NCBI RefSeq assembly: GCF_000154985.1
Contig: NZ_DS572694.1
Coordinates: forward strand, 124,001-188,000
DNA from: Streptococcus infantarius subsp. infantarius ATCC BAA-102
GTDB taxonomy: Bacteria; Bacillota; Bacilli; Lactobacillales; Streptococcaceae
Direction: 5' to 3'
DNA length: 64,000 nt
The notes beneath the pieces were generated by a model. That model was not told the origin of the DNA. It saw nothing but the letters and a program-made list of their open reading frames with translations, and made no database searches. Below are positions 21,581-31,903 of this stretch, piece after piece. The position numbers were made by a program, and so were the translations under genes. Position 1 is the first letter of the stretch. Each line of letters begins with the position of its first letter.

Positions 21581-21614
21581 AAAAAATAAGTCACAGGATT
21601 TTTCCTGCAACTTA
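21581..21614 (-). terminator. Alcohol dehydrogenase gene terminator
   Basis: AAGT-CAGGA / TCCTG-ACTT hairpin with TTTTTT on the minus strand. Confidence 0.7.
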
Positions 21615-21627
21615 TCCAAGTTTTAGC

Positions 21628-22779
21628 TTAAAATAGCTGTTTGTAAAGAGCGATTGTTTCTTCCAATGTTGGCATAAAAGGATTGCCTGGTGCGTAAGCA
21701 TCAAGCAAAGCGTTTTTAGAAAGAAATTCGAAGTCGAATTCTTCTTCCTTAATATCAAGTTCTGTCAATTTCTTAGGAATACCAACGGTTGCTGACAATT
21801 TTTCGATTTCTGCAATAGCATAATCAGCACATTCTTGGTCACTTTTATCTTCTGTATGAAGTCCTAGTCCTTTAGCCACATCTCGGAAAGCTGCTGGAAC
21901 GTGTTTGGCATTTTCACGTTCTACAATTGGTAAGATCATCGCACAGCAGACACCCTGTGGCAAATGATAAACAGCACCAAGTTGGTGAGCCATCGCATGC
22001 ACGTAACCAAGTCCTGCATTATTAAATGCCATACCACCTAAGAAAATAGCATTGACCATAGCTTCACGCGCTTCCAAATCTTCACCATTTTCAACAGCTC
22101 GTGGCAAAAATTCTTTGATTAACTCAATCGCACCAACTGAAAGTTTTTTCGTTGCAGCATAAGCACCTGGTGTTACCAATGCTTCGATAGCGTGAGTTAA
22201 TGCATCCATACCAGTTGCTGCAGTTAATGACTTAGGCATTGAAACCATAAGTTCTGGGTCATTAACTGATATCAAGGCTAAGCTATTTTTATCAACCATA
22301 ACCATTTTAACTTTGCGTTCTTCATCTGTGATGACGTAGTTGATTGTAATTTCAGCTGATGTTCCTGCAGTCGTATTAATGGCTACAACAGGAAGACCTT
22401 TTTTAGATGATTTTTTAACACCTTCGTAGTCTTGCGGACGACCACCATTTGTTGCCAAAATTGAAATACAACTAGCAGCATCTTGTGGTGAACCACCTCC
22501 AAGTGAGATGATAAAGTCACAAGCATTTTCTTTCAAAGCAGCTAGACCTTCTTCGACATTTTTGACTGTTGGATTTGGATCAACATCGCTATAAACAACA
22601 TAATCAATATTTTCTGCATCAAGTGGTGCCGTTACTTTAGGTAAAATATCACTTCCAGCAATAAAATGATCTGTTACCAAAAGAGCCTTTTTGTAGCCTA
22701 ATTCTTTAATATGACTTCCGATTTCTTTAACCACTCCGCGACCAATAAGGTTTTGAGATGGAACATAAAATACTGACAT
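21628..22779 (-). CDS. Iron-containing alcohol dehydrogenase (group III)
   Basis: A 383-residue NAD(P)-dependent dehydrogenase of the iron-activated family (lactaldehyde/1,3-propanediol dehydrogenase type). Nucleotide loop LGGGSPQDAAS; iron ligands in MDALTHAIEA and AMAHQLGAVYHLPQGVC. Start ATG 22779 gives an 8-base gap to AAGGAGG; the ATG at 22785 is too close to it. It is a single-gene unit with a cre site upstream, so it is likely glucose-repressed. Substrate cannot be decided from sequence; ethanol, lactaldehyde and propanediol are all options. Confidence 0.9.
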   Translation of the reverse strand: MSVFYVPSQNLIGRGVVKEIGSHIKELGYKKALLVTDHFIAGSDILPKVTAPLDAENIDYVVYSDVDPNPTVKNVEEGLAALKENACDFIISLGGGSPQDAASCISILATNGGRPQDYEGVKKSSKKGLPVVAINTTAGTSAEITINYVITDEERKVKMVMVDKNSLALISVNDPELMVSMPKSLTAATGMDALTHAIEALVTPGAYAATKKLSVGAIELIKEFLPRAVENGEDLEAREAMVNAIFLGGMAFNNAGLGYVHAMAHQLGAVYHLPQGVCCAMILPIVERENAKHVPAAFRDVAKGLGLHTEDKSDQECADYAIAEIEKLSATVGIPKKLTELDIKEEEFDFEFLSKNALLDAYAPGNPFMPTLEETIALYKQLF

Positions 22780-22811
22780 GAGCATAGCCTCCTTATGATT
22801 TTTTGTTTTTT

Positions 22812-22825
22812 AGAAAACGTTTACA
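22812..22825 (-). promoter_or_regulatory. cre site upstream of the alcohol dehydrogenase
   Basis: AGAAAACGTTTACA agrees with the CcpA consensus TGWAANCGNTNWCA at 13 of 14 positions and lies about 33 bases upstream of the start codon, where bound CcpA would block transcription. Confidence 0.65.
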
Positions 22826-22916
22826 TATATTATTCTAGCACTTTACTTCTAAAAATTTAAAAAAACCTTTGATTTATTTCAAAAATCCTCATTACCACCT
22901 CGCGGTCATTTCATGC

Positions 22917-22922
22917 TATAAT
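22917..22922 (+). promoter_or_regulatory. Extended -10 promoter of the DHH phosphatase gene
   Basis: TGCTATAAT is an extended -10 box 35 bases before the ATG; the -35 region (near 22894) is poor. Confidence 0.5.
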
Positions 22923-22956
22923 AGGGTAAATCTCTAGCTTACAAAGGAATTTAGAT

Positions 22957-23892
22957 ATGAATACATTTGAAGAAATTTTAGAAAAAATTAAAGCTTACGA
23001 TACTATTATCATTCACCGTCACCAAAGACCTGACCCAGATGCTCTAGGTAGCCAAGCTGGTTTGCGTGAACTCATTAAGCATAATTTCCCAGCTAAAAAA
23101 GTTTTGGCAACTGGTTTTGATGAGCCAACTCTTGCATGGATTACGACAATGGATAAAGTGTCTGATAGCGATTACGATGGGGCTCTGGTCATTGTCACTG
23201 ACACAGCAAACACTCCACGTATCGACGATGAGCGCTACACAAAAGGCGATTGCCTCATTAAGATTGACCACCACCCTAACGAAGATGTTTATGGTGACCT
23301 CTTGTACGTCAATACGAACGCCTCAAGTGCCAGCGAAATCATCTCTGACTTTGCTTTCTCTACTGGCTTAGCCCTTTCTAGCGAAGCTGCCCGATTGCTT
23401 TACTCAGGTATTGTCGGAGACACTGGACGTTTCCTTTACCCAGCCACAAGCAGCAAAACATTCATGATTGCAAGTAAACTTCGCGAATATGACTTCGATT
23501 TTTCAAGTCTTGCTCGACAAATGGATTCTATTTCATTTAAAATTGCTAAACTTCAAGGCTTTGTTTACGATAACTTAGAAGTTGATGACAATGGGGCTGC
23601 GCGTGTTATCTTGACGCAAGAAACCATGAAAAAATACAATGTCACAGAAGCTGAAACATCTGCTATCGTTGGGGCACCAGGTCGCATTGATTGCGTCCAA
23701 TCATGGGCAATCTTTGTCGAACAAGCAGACGGAAACTATCGTGTCCGCTTGCGCAGTAAAACAAAAGTCATCAACGAAATTGCCAAACGTCATGACGGCG
23801 GAGGCCACCCTCTTGCCAGCGGAGCCAATTCTTACAGCTTAAAAGAAAACGAACAAATCTACCAAGAAATCAAAGATTTACTAGCTGAGTAA
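22957..23892 (+). CDS. pde2: DHH/DHHA1 phosphatase, NrnA/Pde2-type
   Basis: A 311-residue DHH-DHHA1 protein. Motifs: HRHQRPDPDALGS (I), VTDTANTPRID (II), KIDHHPNED (DHH) and the DHHA1 substrate loop HDGGGHPLASGA. Members degrade nanoRNA and pAp (NrnA); the streptococcal Pde2 subgroup cleaves c-di-AMP and its product pApA. It lacks the membrane and GGDEF-like parts of GdpP. I favour Pde2 because of genus, but activity cannot be told from motifs alone. rpmE2 follows with its own promoter. Confidence 0.85.
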   Translation: MNTFEEILEKIKAYDTIIIHRHQRPDPDALGSQAGLRELIKHNFPAKKVLATGFDEPTLAWITTMDKVSDSDYDGALVIVTDTANTPRIDDERYTKGDCLIKIDHHPNEDVYGDLLYVNTNASSASEIISDFAFSTGLALSSEAARLLYSGIVGDTGRFLYPATSSKTFMIASKLREYDFDFSSLARQMDSISFKIAKLQGFVYDNLEVDDNGAARVILTQETMKKYNVTEAETSAIVGAPGRIDCVQSWAIFVEQADGNYRVRLRSKTKVINEIAKRHDGGGHPLASGANSYSLKENEQIYQEIKDLLAE

Positions 23893-23965
23893 AAACACGA
23901 TTGAACCTTACCAGACTAGACTTTATAACAATTACATTTCAATTCAATTATTTTGCACAAAAGTC

Positions 23966-23995
23966 TTGTACAAAAATTGGTTTATTTGATAAACT
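23966..23995 (+). promoter_or_regulatory. Promoter of rpmE2
   Basis: TTGTAC (23966-23971) and TAAACT (23990-23995) with an upstream TG, 18-bp spacer. Confidence 0.45.
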
Positions 23996-24056
23996 AAAGA
24001 AGTTAAAATAACTATGGTGCGGAAAAGCGCCATGGCAGAAAGGAAATCTTTTAACA

Positions 24057-24299
24057 ATGAAACAAAATATCCACCCAGAATACCGTCCAGTAGTATTCAT
24101 GGACACAACTACTGGTTACAAATTCCTTAGCGGATCAACTAAGTCTTCTAAAGAAACTGTAGAATTCGAAGGTGAAACTTACCCACTTATCCGTGTGGAA
24201 ATTTCATCAGATTCACACCCATTCTACACTGGTCGTCAAAAATTCACTCAAGCAGACGGACGTGTGGACCGCTTCAACAAGAAATACGGTCTCAAATAA
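24057..24299 (+). CDS. rpmE2: 50S ribosomal protein L31 type B
   Basis: The 80-residue protein matches the zinc-free, long L31 type B ([43 protein letters not shown]) and lacks the CxxC zinc ligands of type A. In bacteria with both forms, type B replaces type A under zinc shortage. The gene sits at the left edge of the presumed island, and its terminator is next to the likely integration point. Confidence 0.97.
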   Translation: MKQNIHPEYRPVVFMDTTTGYKFLSGSTKSSKETVEFEGETYPLIRVEISSDSHPFYTGRQKFTQADGRVDRFNKKYGLK

Positions 24300-24333
24300 T
24301 CAGCGCTTTGAAATTGCTGAAAATGTTGATTTT

Positions 24334-24366
24334 AAACCATTCCTATTCGTTAGGAATGGTTTTTTT
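24334..24366 (+). terminator. rpmE2 terminator
   Basis: AAACCATTCCTA / TAGGAATGGTTT with loop TTCG and a run of T. Strong intrinsic terminator. Confidence 0.9.
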
Positions 24367-24394
24367 ATTATAAAAGTAACGGAAAAAGTAACGG
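24358..24394. repeat. Left-end att-like core and paired AGTAACG repeats
   Basis: TGGTTTTTTTATTAT (24358 on) resembles TGGTTTTTTTGTTAT at 34780. AGTAACGG occurs at 24375 and 24387, a 12-bp period. The same AGTAACG pair with the same period occurs near the right end (34592, 34604). Such spaced repeats are typical integrase arm sites; the assignment is inference. Confidence 0.4.
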
Positions 24395-24400
24395 ATAGGG

Positions 24401-24606
24401 TTAAATTCCTAAAAATTGAGCAAATTTCTCCGCCGTTTTTTCTTTTACATTATCAGTAACATGGGTGTATATATTCATCGTTGTTTTTATATCCTCATGC
24501 CCTAATCGCTCCTGTACTTCTTTTATACTTGCCCCCGCTTCGAAAAGTAAACTGCAATGAGTATGACGGAAACCATGCGGGGTGATATAAGGCAGATTAT
24601 ATTTTT
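24401..24606 (-). pseudogene. Tyrosine integrase, C-terminal remnant
   Basis: Translation from 24606 to the stop at 24401 gives about 67 residues of a phage/ICE tyrosine recombinase: [10 protein letters not shown] with the catalytic Arg (HxxR), LGHEDIKTT with the catalytic His, and the nucleophile Tyr in MNIYTHV. A stop codon lies just before this part and the next base pairs belong to the 3' side of the nickel-transporter ATPase gene, so the N-terminal and core domains are gone. It marks the left end of a mobile element. Confidence 0.85.
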
Positions 24607-24627
24607 AATGAATCAATATCAAAAGCC

Positions 24628-25344
24628 TTAATACTTTGCTAAAATATCTTGAATCGCCTGATCTGCTTTGACCTGATCCGCAGTAAAATATCGTACTCTC
24701 TTATCTTCAAAGAGCAGAATATCCGCTTCTTCATGATTGACATGCTTGAAGTGGTGTGACGACATGATGATGGTTTTTCCAAAAATATGCAGTTCATGCA
24801 GAACCTCTTTTAAAAGATAATCAGCTTCCTTTGCTAAATTATTAAAGGGTTCATCTAGGATATAAACATCAGGATTAATCACCATAATGCTTGCAAAAGC
24901 AACCTTCTTCTTTTCACCGCCAGATAACTGATAAGGAACCCTGTCTTTTAGATGAGTAATATGAAAGAGCTCTAAAACATCCATTACGCGCTGCTCAATC
25001 ACTTCTTCTGTCACCTCTAACTGACGAAGAGAAAAAGCCACTTCGTCATAAACCGTACGATTAAACAGCTGAACATCGACATCTTGAAAAAGAATTCCTA
25101 AACGTGCATAAAATTGACGTTTTGTTTTGTTATGTTTTAAAAGCTGTGATAAATCTTGACTGTCAAAGGATAGCTTACCTGAAAGTGGTGCAATAAAGCC
25201 TGCTATCAGATTGATAAAAGTTGATTTTCCTCTACCATTTTCACCCATTAAAATCAAATACTGACCTTTTTTAATATTAACTGTTAAATGTTCGAAAACA
25301 ATGTGATTATCATATGCACACATCACATCTTCAATATTATACAT
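24628..25344 (-). CDS. ureO: Nickel ECF transporter ATPase (CbiO/NikO-type, UreO)
   Basis: A 238-residue ABC ATPase. Walker A GENGRGKSTF, Q-loop LFQDVDVQLF, signature LSGGEKKKVAFA, Walker B VYILDEPF and switch His in SSHHF. I start at ATG 25344 after AGAGGGAT; the longer frame runs into the preceding gene. It powers uptake with the UreQ and UreM membrane proteins. In urease clusters of the salivarius group this transporter supplies nickel to urease, and the order D-M-Q-O is the same here. Confidence 0.9.
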   Translation of the reverse strand: MYNIEDVMCAYDNHIVFEHLTVNIKKGQYLILMGENGRGKSTFINLIAGFIAPLSGKLSFDSQDLSQLLKHNKTKRQFYARLGILFQDVDVQLFNRTVYDEVAFSLRQLEVTEEVIEQRVMDVLELFHITHLKDRVPYQLSGGEKKKVAFASIMVINPDVYILDEPFNNLAKEADYLLKEVLHELHIFGKTIIMSSHHFKHVNHEEADILLFEDKRVRYFTADQVKADQAIQDILAKY

Positions 25345-25346
25345 AG

Positions 25347-26126
25347 TTATCCCTCTAAAATAATCAAAACTGAAAGCAAAAGACAAATAACAATAACGGC
25401 ATAATCCACTAGAAGCAGTCGCCTCTTACTATCATAATATTCTCCTGTAAAGCAACGCGCTTCCATGGCATGTTGCAGCTCCTTACCATACTCAACAGCC
25501 TTAATATACAGCATACCCCAGATATTACTGCCTACTTGAAATTTCAGATACCTGCCAACAGCTCTCGCTTCAATAGCTTTTAAAATAGCTACAAGCATTT
25601 GTCCAAAGATATAAATATACTTAACAGTAATATCCAATTGTAGCAAAACCAGATCTGGAAAACGTAATTTTTTCAAGGCTGCTAATAGATCCGTCATCGT
25701 CATTAATTCTGAATAGCTAGCAACCAAAAAAAGAATCAAAGGCATTCTCAGCAAGAAAACAAATGTTGCTCTTCCCCAAAAAACAGCCGGTAAATACAGA
25801 ATCAGGGGAGGGATTAATAAGAAAAAGGTTTTCTTCAAAATAGCCATCATGCTGTCATAGGGCAGCACTGCCACAAAAGTACCCAGCAGAAGCGCCAAAA
25901 TCCAGAAAAAAAGAATATTATCAAACAGACTAATTGTTAATAAGAAGATAAAGAGAATTAAGAGCCAAGAGACAGGATGCAAAAAAGAAGTCACCATCAA
26001 AACAGGTTTATTTCTAAATGTTCGTAAAACCGCAGCTAAGACTCCCCGATTGCGAATTAAGAAATGTTCTCTGCCACTATGTACAGCTATGCTTTTATCT
26101 TCTGATAACCAATTAGGAAGTTTCAT
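25347..26126 (-). CDS. ureQ: Nickel ECF transporter transmembrane protein (CbiQ/NikQ-type, UreQ)
   Basis: A 259-residue T-component with about five membrane segments and the EcfT-type coupling motifs with Ala-Arg-Gly: AIEARAVGRYLKF and AMEARCFTGEYY. It links substrate-binding UreM to the ATPase. It overlaps ureM by 4 bases and ends next to ureO. Confidence 0.9.
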   Translation of the reverse strand: MKLPNWLSEDKSIAVHSGREHFLIRNRGVLAAVLRTFRNKPVLMVTSFLHPVSWLLILFIFLLTISLFDNILFFWILALLLGTFVAVLPYDSMMAILKKTFFLLIPPLILYLPAVFWGRATFVFLLRMPLILFLVASYSELMTMTDLLAALKKLRFPDLVLLQLDITVKYIYIFGQMLVAILKAIEARAVGRYLKFQVGSNIWGMLYIKAVEYGKELQHAMEARCFTGEYYDSKRRLLLVDYAVIVICLLLSVLIILEG

Positions 26127-27118
26127 TTCACCATCTTTCTATGAAAAATAATACGATAAATAATAAAGAAAATTAGTACAGCGCTCAAGGCACAAAGAAT
26201 ATAACCAATTACTTCAGGAAGGCCTGAAATACGATAGTCAGACAATAAAGCGCTGAAAGACCAACCTTTAGCCATACCAGCTGGAGCTGCTTGATGAAGA
26301 TGATACTGAGATAAGTTCTCTACCAAACTTTTTAAGTCCCATTCAGCAAAAGCATCGCCTGTCGCTAACAATCCCAGTGGCGTCAAACTAATCATGGCAG
26401 CAATTAAAATCAGCAAATAGCTAATTTTTGAATCTTTTCGACTTTTATTTGAAAGTGCTGACTTCATCTCACCCTCTTGCAGCTTGTGAACAAATTGGCA
26501 GACTCCCATGGTAAAAAAGCCTTCAACAAATCCAATCAAAAGGTGAGTCAACCCCATGGCCGAAACAGTCACTGCTAGGGGATAAGGATTATAAAGAGGA
26601 TTGCCGTTGCTGTCCTTGAACAAAAGAGGTTGAATACCCAATAAAACAGCCACTGCCAAAGCAGCTACATTAATTCCTAGGTAACCTCCTAAGAAGGCAC
26701 CTAGTGCTTGATGCTTTCCTTTGTAGGTAATCAGTTTATAAATGCCATATCCTGTAAAAGGCATGAGAAAAGCCATTGTAAAACAGTTAGCCGCTAGTGC
26801 TAGAATACCGCCATCTCCAAAAAGGAAGGCCTGCATTGACAGAGCCACACTTATTGAGAGAGTAGCGGTCCAAGGATCCATTAAAATGGCAATCAAAACA
26901 GCACCTACCGCATGAGCTGTTGTACCGCCGGGAGCCGGTAAATTAAACATCATAATGAGAAAGGACAGTGAGGTTGTAATCCCCAGCATAGGAACTATCT
27001 CCTTGTCCTCCTTAACTTTTATTTCAACCTGTTTTACCGCCCTGTACCAAACTGGAAGCATAATGGCTCCCATGGCCGCACAAGTGGCTGGGCTTAAGTA
27101 ATTCTCTGGAATATGCAT
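26123..27118 (-). CDS. ureM: Nickel ECF transporter substrate-binding subunit (CbiM/NikM-NikN fusion, UreM)
   Basis: A 331-residue membrane protein starting MHIPENYLSP; the N-terminal Met-His-Ile-Pro and His2 bind Ni2+ or Co2+ in this family. Further signature GTTAHAVGAVLIAILMDPW. The C-terminal third, after about residue 220, holds an extra two-helix part (TGDAFAEWDL... and a final membrane segment) like NikN/CbiN fused to the end. The urease context argues for nickel over cobalt. Confidence 0.9.
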   Translation of the reverse strand: MHIPENYLSPATCAAMGAIMLPVWYRAVKQVEIKVKEDKEIVPMLGITTSLSFLIMMFNLPAPGGTTAHAVGAVLIAILMDPWTATLSISVALSMQAFLFGDGGILALAANCFTMAFLMPFTGYGIYKLITYKGKHQALGAFLGGYLGINVAALAVAVLLGIQPLLFKDSNGNPLYNPYPLAVTVSAMGLTHLLIGFVEGFFTMGVCQFVHKLQEGEMKSALSNKSRKDSKISYLLILIAAMISLTPLGLLATGDAFAEWDLKSLVENLSQYHLHQAAPAGMAKGWSFSALLSDYRISGLPEVIGYILCALSAVLIFFIIYRIIFHRKMVK

Positions 27119-27120
27119 AA

Positions 27121-27966
27121 TCAGCGTCTCCTATCATTTTTGCGTAAATTCAATTCTGGCAGATTTTTGATGTTCCTTCTAAAATAATTGACACAAGCCA
27201 TCATTATTTTTCTGTTCTCTTCACCCTTATAGCCAAGAATTTTAACAGCTATCCCAGAAGCAGATAATTCCGAAATTCCAAATTCAGAAACAAAGGATTC
27301 TTTTTCCAAATATTTCCGAAGGCCAGCAACAAAAACGCTATCAATCTTATCTGAAACAATCACCAAATTATTGTAATTAGTATAACCTTCAAAATAACCC
27401 AGCTGCGTCATATCTTCTTTCTTGGGTTCTAACAGCATATTATCGTGAAAAATCAGCTTTCCATCTTGATAAATTTGTGTTAGTGAATGAAAATAATCAT
27501 AAGGGAAAAAGCTTTCATCTCCCGACCAACCGGCCGTTATTCCATCCGAATAAATCAGTTCTGCTCCCTTATTGAGATAAAATTGATTTTTCTGAAAGTA
27601 GCGAGAGTTGACATAGGGAATAATTTCATCTGCCAAATACTCCAAATAAGAGCCTTCTTGTAAAGTTGCTTGAGTTGTCTGCTGTGTTAAGCCGCCAAAT
27701 TTTTCACACTTAAAGACATAAGTGGGCGCCTGAGTTGTTACCAAGGCTTGTGCTTTATTCCCTAAATCAAGAATTATTAGGTAATTTTCGCCTTCAAGAA
27801 AGCCGCCACCCATATTAATTAAGAAATAATAAGGGATAAGAGACTGTTTCTGCGACGTATCTGCCGAAACTCGCGAATTGCCTTCGTAAAACTTTTTATG
27901 AGTAATCGTCCGTCCATTTCGTTCTAAAAAACCTAGATGGACAAGACCATCATATTGCTCAGTCAT
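27121..27966 (-). CDS. ureD: Urease accessory protein UreD
   Basis: A 281-residue UreD/UreH protein that binds the apo-urease with UreF and UreG to insert nickel. Family segments: [30 protein letters not shown]-like [28 protein letters not shown] and [16 protein letters not shown]. It ends the urease part of the operon before the transporter genes, 2 bases from ureG. Confidence 0.95.
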   Translation of the reverse strand: MTEQYDGLVHLGFLERNGRTITHKKFYEGNSRVSADTSQKQSLIPYYFLINMGGGFLEGENYLIILDLGNKAQALVTTQAPTYVFKCEKFGGLTQQTTQATLQEGSYLEYLADEIIPYVNSRYFQKNQFYLNKGAELIYSDGITAGWSGDESFFPYDYFHSLTQIYQDGKLIFHDNMLLEPKKEDMTQLGYFEGYTNYNNLVIVSDKIDSVFVAGLRKYLEKESFVSEFGISELSASGIAVKILGYKGEENRKIMMACVNYFRRNIKNLPELNLRKNDRRR

Positions 27967-27967
27967 T

Positions 27968-28582
27968 TTATAAACCCTCTAAGAGAAAATGCTTACGCAC
28001 CCAATTTTCAACTTCTTTAACATTTTCTGCATTATTTAAATTAGTAAAAACGAAGCTATCTTCTTGACGAAAATGCAGAGTATCTTCCCGCATACGATCG
28101 AGATTAGCTCCAACATAAGGAGCAAGATCTGTTTTATTAATGAGGAAGAGATCACTCTTAATCATTCCCTGGCCCGCTTTACGCGGAATTTTTTCTCCTT
28201 GGGCGACATCAATGATGTAAATTGTGAAATCGACTAAATCTGGACTGAAAGTCGCTGCCAAGTTATCACCGCCGCTTTCTAAAAAGATAACATCTAAATC
28301 ATGATTAAAACGTTCTTGCAGCGTTTCAATGGCTTCAAAATTCATAGAAGCATCCTCACGAATAGCCGTGTGAGGACAGCCGCCAGTCTCGACACCAATA
28401 ATCCTATCTTCACCAAGATTAGAGTTTTTAGCCAAAAAGAGGGCATCTTCTTTGGTATAAATATCATTTGTAATAACAGCCAAGTTTAAATCCGACATTC
28501 GGCGGGTTAAACGTTCTACTAACAAAGTCTTGCCTGAACCGACAGGTCCGCCAATCCCAATAACAACTGTACGTTTTGCCAT
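27968..28582 (-). CDS. ureG: Urease accessory GTPase UreG
   Basis: A 204-residue SIMIBI GTPase that delivers Ni2+ to urease. P-loop [15 protein letters not shown], switch region [10 protein letters not shown], metal-binding Cys-Pro-His in [16 protein letters not shown], and [11 protein letters not shown] for guanine. Start ATG 28582 has a better spacing from GAGGA than the ATG at 28588, which would add two residues. Confidence 0.96.
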   Translation of the reverse strand: MAKRTVVIGIGGPVGSGKTLLVERLTRRMSDLNLAVITNDIYTKEDALFLAKNSNLGEDRIIGVETGGCPHTAIREDASMNFEAIETLQERFNHDLDVIFLESGGDNLAATFSPDLVDFTIYIIDVAQGEKIPRKAGQGMIKSDLFLINKTDLAPYVGANLDRMREDTLHFRQEDSFVFTNLNNAENVKEVENWVRKHFLLEGL

Positions 28583-28597
28583 ATTCATTCCTCTTTT

Positions 28598-29311
28598 CTA
28601 AGACATGAAAAGCCTAAAAATCTGTGTTTCATGCTTGACCTGCGATAACTCTATTCCAGGAGTATTTACGCCCAACAAAGAAGCATCACAAGTACTAATT
28701 TCCTGATACAATGTTTCCAAAATTGGAAAGGTATTTTTTAATATATCCTGACCTGCAATCTGACCAAGCGGTATTGCACGTACAGCATTTTGAACCATAG
28801 TTGAAACGATGCTATAGCCGTATAACATCAAAGCTTCTTGAGCATTCAACCCCTTGAAATAAGTGTACAGAGCAAAGACAATCCCGGGATTGCCATAACT
28901 CTTGCCCTGACGAATACGCCTTTGATAGTCTGCCAATAAGTCTATCTCATGCAAATGTTGAATGAGTTTGAGCATCTGCTTGGCAATCATTTTAGTTCCA
29001 TCACGAGTTTCACGCGCCTGAGAGGACATGGTGAGAATACTGTCGTATTCCCAAACCAATTCTAAATGTCCTTCTTTTAAAGCACGATAAATCAATTCAA
29101 TAACCAGACCTTCACCATATTTAAACTGTGTTTTAAGATAGGTATCCTGCCACATTTCAAAACCTTTGGCATCATGAATCTTCTCTTCTCTCAGGTAATT
29201 TTCCATGCCAAATGAATGATTGAAGGTTCCAATAGGAAAAGTCGAATCACAAACCTGAACTATTTCTAAAAAATCACTGGTCCTTATATTAGATAATGTT
29301 TTAATGTTCAT
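28598..29311 (-). CDS. ureF: Urease accessory protein UreF
   Basis: A 237-residue all-helical UreF, the bridge between UreD and UreG in the activation complex. Diagnostic parts: [18 protein letters not shown] at the N-terminus and [14 protein letters not shown]-like region [14 protein letters not shown]. It overlaps ureE by 11 bases and ends 15 bases before ureG. Confidence 0.95.
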   Translation of the reverse strand: MNIKTLSNIRTSDFLEIVQVCDSTFPIGTFNHSFGMENYLREEKIHDAKGFEMWQDTYLKTQFKYGEGLVIELIYRALKEGHLELVWEYDSILTMSSQARETRDGTKMIAKQMLKLIQHLHEIDLLADYQRRIRQGKSYGNPGIVFALYTYFKGLNAQEALMLYGYSIVSTMVQNAVRAIPLGQIAGQDILKNTFPILETLYQEISTCDASLLGVNTPGIELSQVKHETQIFRLFMS

Positions 29312-29753
29312 GGGCAGTCAAATTAACGTGACGAAGCGGTTTATCAAGAACAACTTCTTCAATCGTATAAGCAATATCCTTTTGAGTCAGTACTTGTTCC
29401 ACCACTGGGTCTACTTCCAAATAAATCTTAGCATTTTTAACCTCAATTGGTTTATGGGTATTTCCCAAAATATGAGCAGTAATTCCCATCTCATCCATAT
29501 CTTTTGGTGAAATGACAATCAAATCTTGAGATTCGACACCAATAGCCAAAACATGGTGATCGTCAATGAAAAAAGCGGAACCATTCTGTAACTTCTCGCC
29601 TTCATCCAGACGAATCCCAAATTCATTTCCGTGATCGCTTTTAACACGAATAATTTTTTTATTTAAATCATCACTTGACAAAGTCACTGTCTTAATATGA
29701 TATTTATCCACGTCTAAATCTTTGACCAGTGCATCTACTTTTGTAAAAATCAT
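29301..29753 (-). CDS. ureE: Urease accessory nickel metallochaperone UreE
   Basis: A 150-residue UreE with peptide-binding N-terminal half and the metal domain: [18 protein letters not shown] with the conserved His. Its C-terminal tail ends NLTAHEH and lacks the long His-rich tail of the Klebsiella type. It hands nickel to UreG. Confidence 0.94.
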   Translation of the reverse strand: MIFTKVDALVKDLDVDKYHIKTVTLSSDDLNKKIIRVKSDHGNEFGIRLDEGEKLQNGSAFFIDDHHVLAIGVESQDLIVISPKDMDEMGITAHILGNTHKPIEVKNAKIYLEVDPVVEQVLTQKDIAYTIEEVVLDKPLRHVNLTAHEH

Positions 29754-29829
29754 ACATTCCTCACTTTAGTTAAAAAATAGAAAAGAGGTCGAAATCAATT
29801 CTCTCAGCCTCTTATCAAGAGTCACTATC

Positions 29830-31551
29830 TTAAAACAAGAAGTAACGTTGCGATAAAGATGTCGTTTCAACAGGGTCACAAGTGACCACTTCGCCATCAA
29901 TGGTAACATCAAAAGTCAATGGATCAACAACAATCGTCTTAGGTGTATAATCGTTCAACTTCATATCACGTTTGGTGATATTGCGTGTATTATGCACTGG
30001 TAAAACAATTTTATCAAGTCCAATTTCTTCTTTAATACCATGATCATAAGCATATTGCGACACAAAGGTAATATTGGTTTCATGGACAGCTTTACCATAA
30101 GCGCCATAGAGTTTCCGCATAAGGCGTGGTTGAGGCGTTGGCAGACTAGATCCTGCATCTCCCATGACACCATAAGTTAACATACCGCATTTCAACACCA
30201 ATTTAGGCTTTGCCCCAAACTTATCTGGTTCCCAAATAACAAGATCGGCATATTTTCCAACCTCAACAGAACCAATATAATCTGATACCCCGTTTACAAT
30301 GGCAGGATTGATGGTATATTTGGCAACATAACGTTTAATCCGATTATTGTCATTATAATCTGAATCTCCTTCTAAAGGACCTCTTTGTGTTTTCATCTTA
30401 TCAGCCAACTGCCAACACCGCATAGCTACTTCACCAATACGTCCCATAGCCATAGCATCTGAAGTCATCACACTAATAGCCCCCATATCATGCAAAACAT
30501 CTTCTGCCGCTACCGTTTGTTTACGTACGCGAGATTCTGCAAAAGAAACATCTTCTGGGATTTTAGGATCTAAGTGGTGACAAACCATAACCATGTCAAG
30601 CAGTTCACCGATAGCATTTGTTGTGTAAGGATTGGTTGGATTGGTTGATGATGGCAAAATATTATCTTTACCAACAGCAATCATAATATCTGGAGCATGT
30701 CCTCCACCGGCTCCTTCTGTATGAAAGGTATGAACAGTGCGACCTTGGAAAGAAGACAAAGTATTTTCCATGAAACCACCTTCATTTAAGGAGTCCGTAT
30801 GAACAGCAAAGGAAACATCATACTTGTCAGCTACTTTCAGAGAATTATCAATCCCTGCATAAGTTGCTCCCCAGTCTTCGTGAGTTTTGATACCAGCAGC
30901 ACCGGCTTCAATTTGCTCAGAAATAACCTCTGGAACAGCACCGCTTCCTTTTGCTAAGAAACCAAAGTTAGCTGGCATATTGTCTACAGATTGAAGCATA
31001 CGATGAATGTGAAACTTCCCCGGTGTGCAAGTTGTCGAATTGGTTCCTTCCGCCGGTCCTGTACCACCACCAAAAAGTGTTGTAATACCATTATCCAAAC
31101 CAAACTCAGGAAGATCTGCTGAAATATAATGGACATGTAAATCCAGTCCGCCAGCAGTTACAATTAACCCTTCGGCTGAAATAGCTTCGGTGCTAGAACC
31201 TACAACAAAATCAATGTTATCCATATTATCTGGATTACCGCCCTTACCAATGGCAACAATTTTACCATCTCTAATACCAATATCCGCTTTAATAATACCA
31301 GTATAGTCAATAATGGTAGCACCGCTAATGATAGTATCAACAACAAAAGGATTGTCTTCTCTGCATTCCGTGGCATTGACCCCCATACCGTCACGTAGCA
31401 CTTTACCACCGCCATACATACTTTCTTGACCATAAACAGTATAGTCTTTTTCAACTGCAGCAAATAAATTTGTATCTCCCAGACGGATGCTATCTCCTAC
31501 TGTCGGTCCAAAAATTTCTGCATATTCTTCACGTTCCATTTTAAAGCTCAT
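29830..31551 (-). CDS. ureC: Urease alpha subunit UreC
   Basis: The 573-residue catalytic subunit of urease, splitting urea to ammonia and carbamate. Visible active-site parts: [11 protein letters not shown] (nickel-ligand HxH), [12 protein letters not shown] with the carbamylated Lys, [15 protein letters not shown], and the mobile flap [20 protein letters not shown] with the catalytic His. Complete length. It should assemble with UreA and UreB. It lies 15 bases after ureB and starts [10 protein letters not shown]. Confidence 0.97.
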   Translation of the reverse strand: MSFKMEREEYAEIFGPTVGDSIRLGDTNLFAAVEKDYTVYGQESMYGGGKVLRDGMGVNATECREDNPFVVDTIISGATIIDYTGIIKADIGIRDGKIVAIGKGGNPDNMDNIDFVVGSSTEAISAEGLIVTAGGLDLHVHYISADLPEFGLDNGITTLFGGGTGPAEGTNSTTCTPGKFHIHRMLQSVDNMPANFGFLAKGSGAVPEVISEQIEAGAAGIKTHEDWGATYAGIDNSLKVADKYDVSFAVHTDSLNEGGFMENTLSSFQGRTVHTFHTEGAGGGHAPDIMIAVGKDNILPSSTNPTNPYTTNAIGELLDMVMVCHHLDPKIPEDVSFAESRVRKQTVAAEDVLHDMGAISVMTSDAMAMGRIGEVAMRCWQLADKMKTQRGPLEGDSDYNDNNRIKRYVAKYTINPAIVNGVSDYIGSVEVGKYADLVIWEPDKFGAKPKLVLKCGMLTYGVMGDAGSSLPTPQPRLMRKLYGAYGKAVHETNITFVSQYAYDHGIKEEIGLDKIVLPVHNTRNITKRDMKLNDYTPKTIVVDPLTFDVTIDGEVVTCDPVETTSLSQRYFLF

Positions 31552-31566
31552 GATATTTCACCTCTT

Positions 31567-31890
31567 CTATCTCGCCTGTTCATCCAGAAAACCATTGACT
31601 TTGTTATTGAAACCAAAAATACGACGTTTTCCTCCAAAATCAATCAAATCAACCGTTCTTGTTTCCCCCGGTTCAAAACGAATAGCTGTTCCAGCAGCAA
31701 TATCCAAACGTTTTCCCCAAGCTTTTTCACGATCAAAACGTAAACCTTGCTCATTAGCTTCGTAAAAATGGAAATGCGAACCAACCTGAACAGCACGATC
31801 ACCCACATTTTTGACTTCAATCAAAATACTGTCATAGCCTGCATTATAGTCAATAGGCTCTTTCGCTAAATGATATTCACCTGGAATCAT
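31567..31890 (-). CDS. ureB: Urease beta subunit UreB
   Basis: The 107-residue beta subunit has the family core [27 protein letters not shown]-like [22 protein letters not shown] and [14 protein letters not shown]. It is a separate chain, not fused with UreA as in Helicobacter. Confidence 0.96.
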   Translation of the reverse strand: MIPGEYHLAKEPIDYNAGYDSILIEVKNVGDRAVQVGSHFHFYEANEQGLRFDREKAWGKRLDIAAGTAIRFEPGETRTVDLIDFGGKRRIFGFNNKVNGFLDEQAR

Positions 31891-31903
31891 ATTTACACCT
31901 CAC

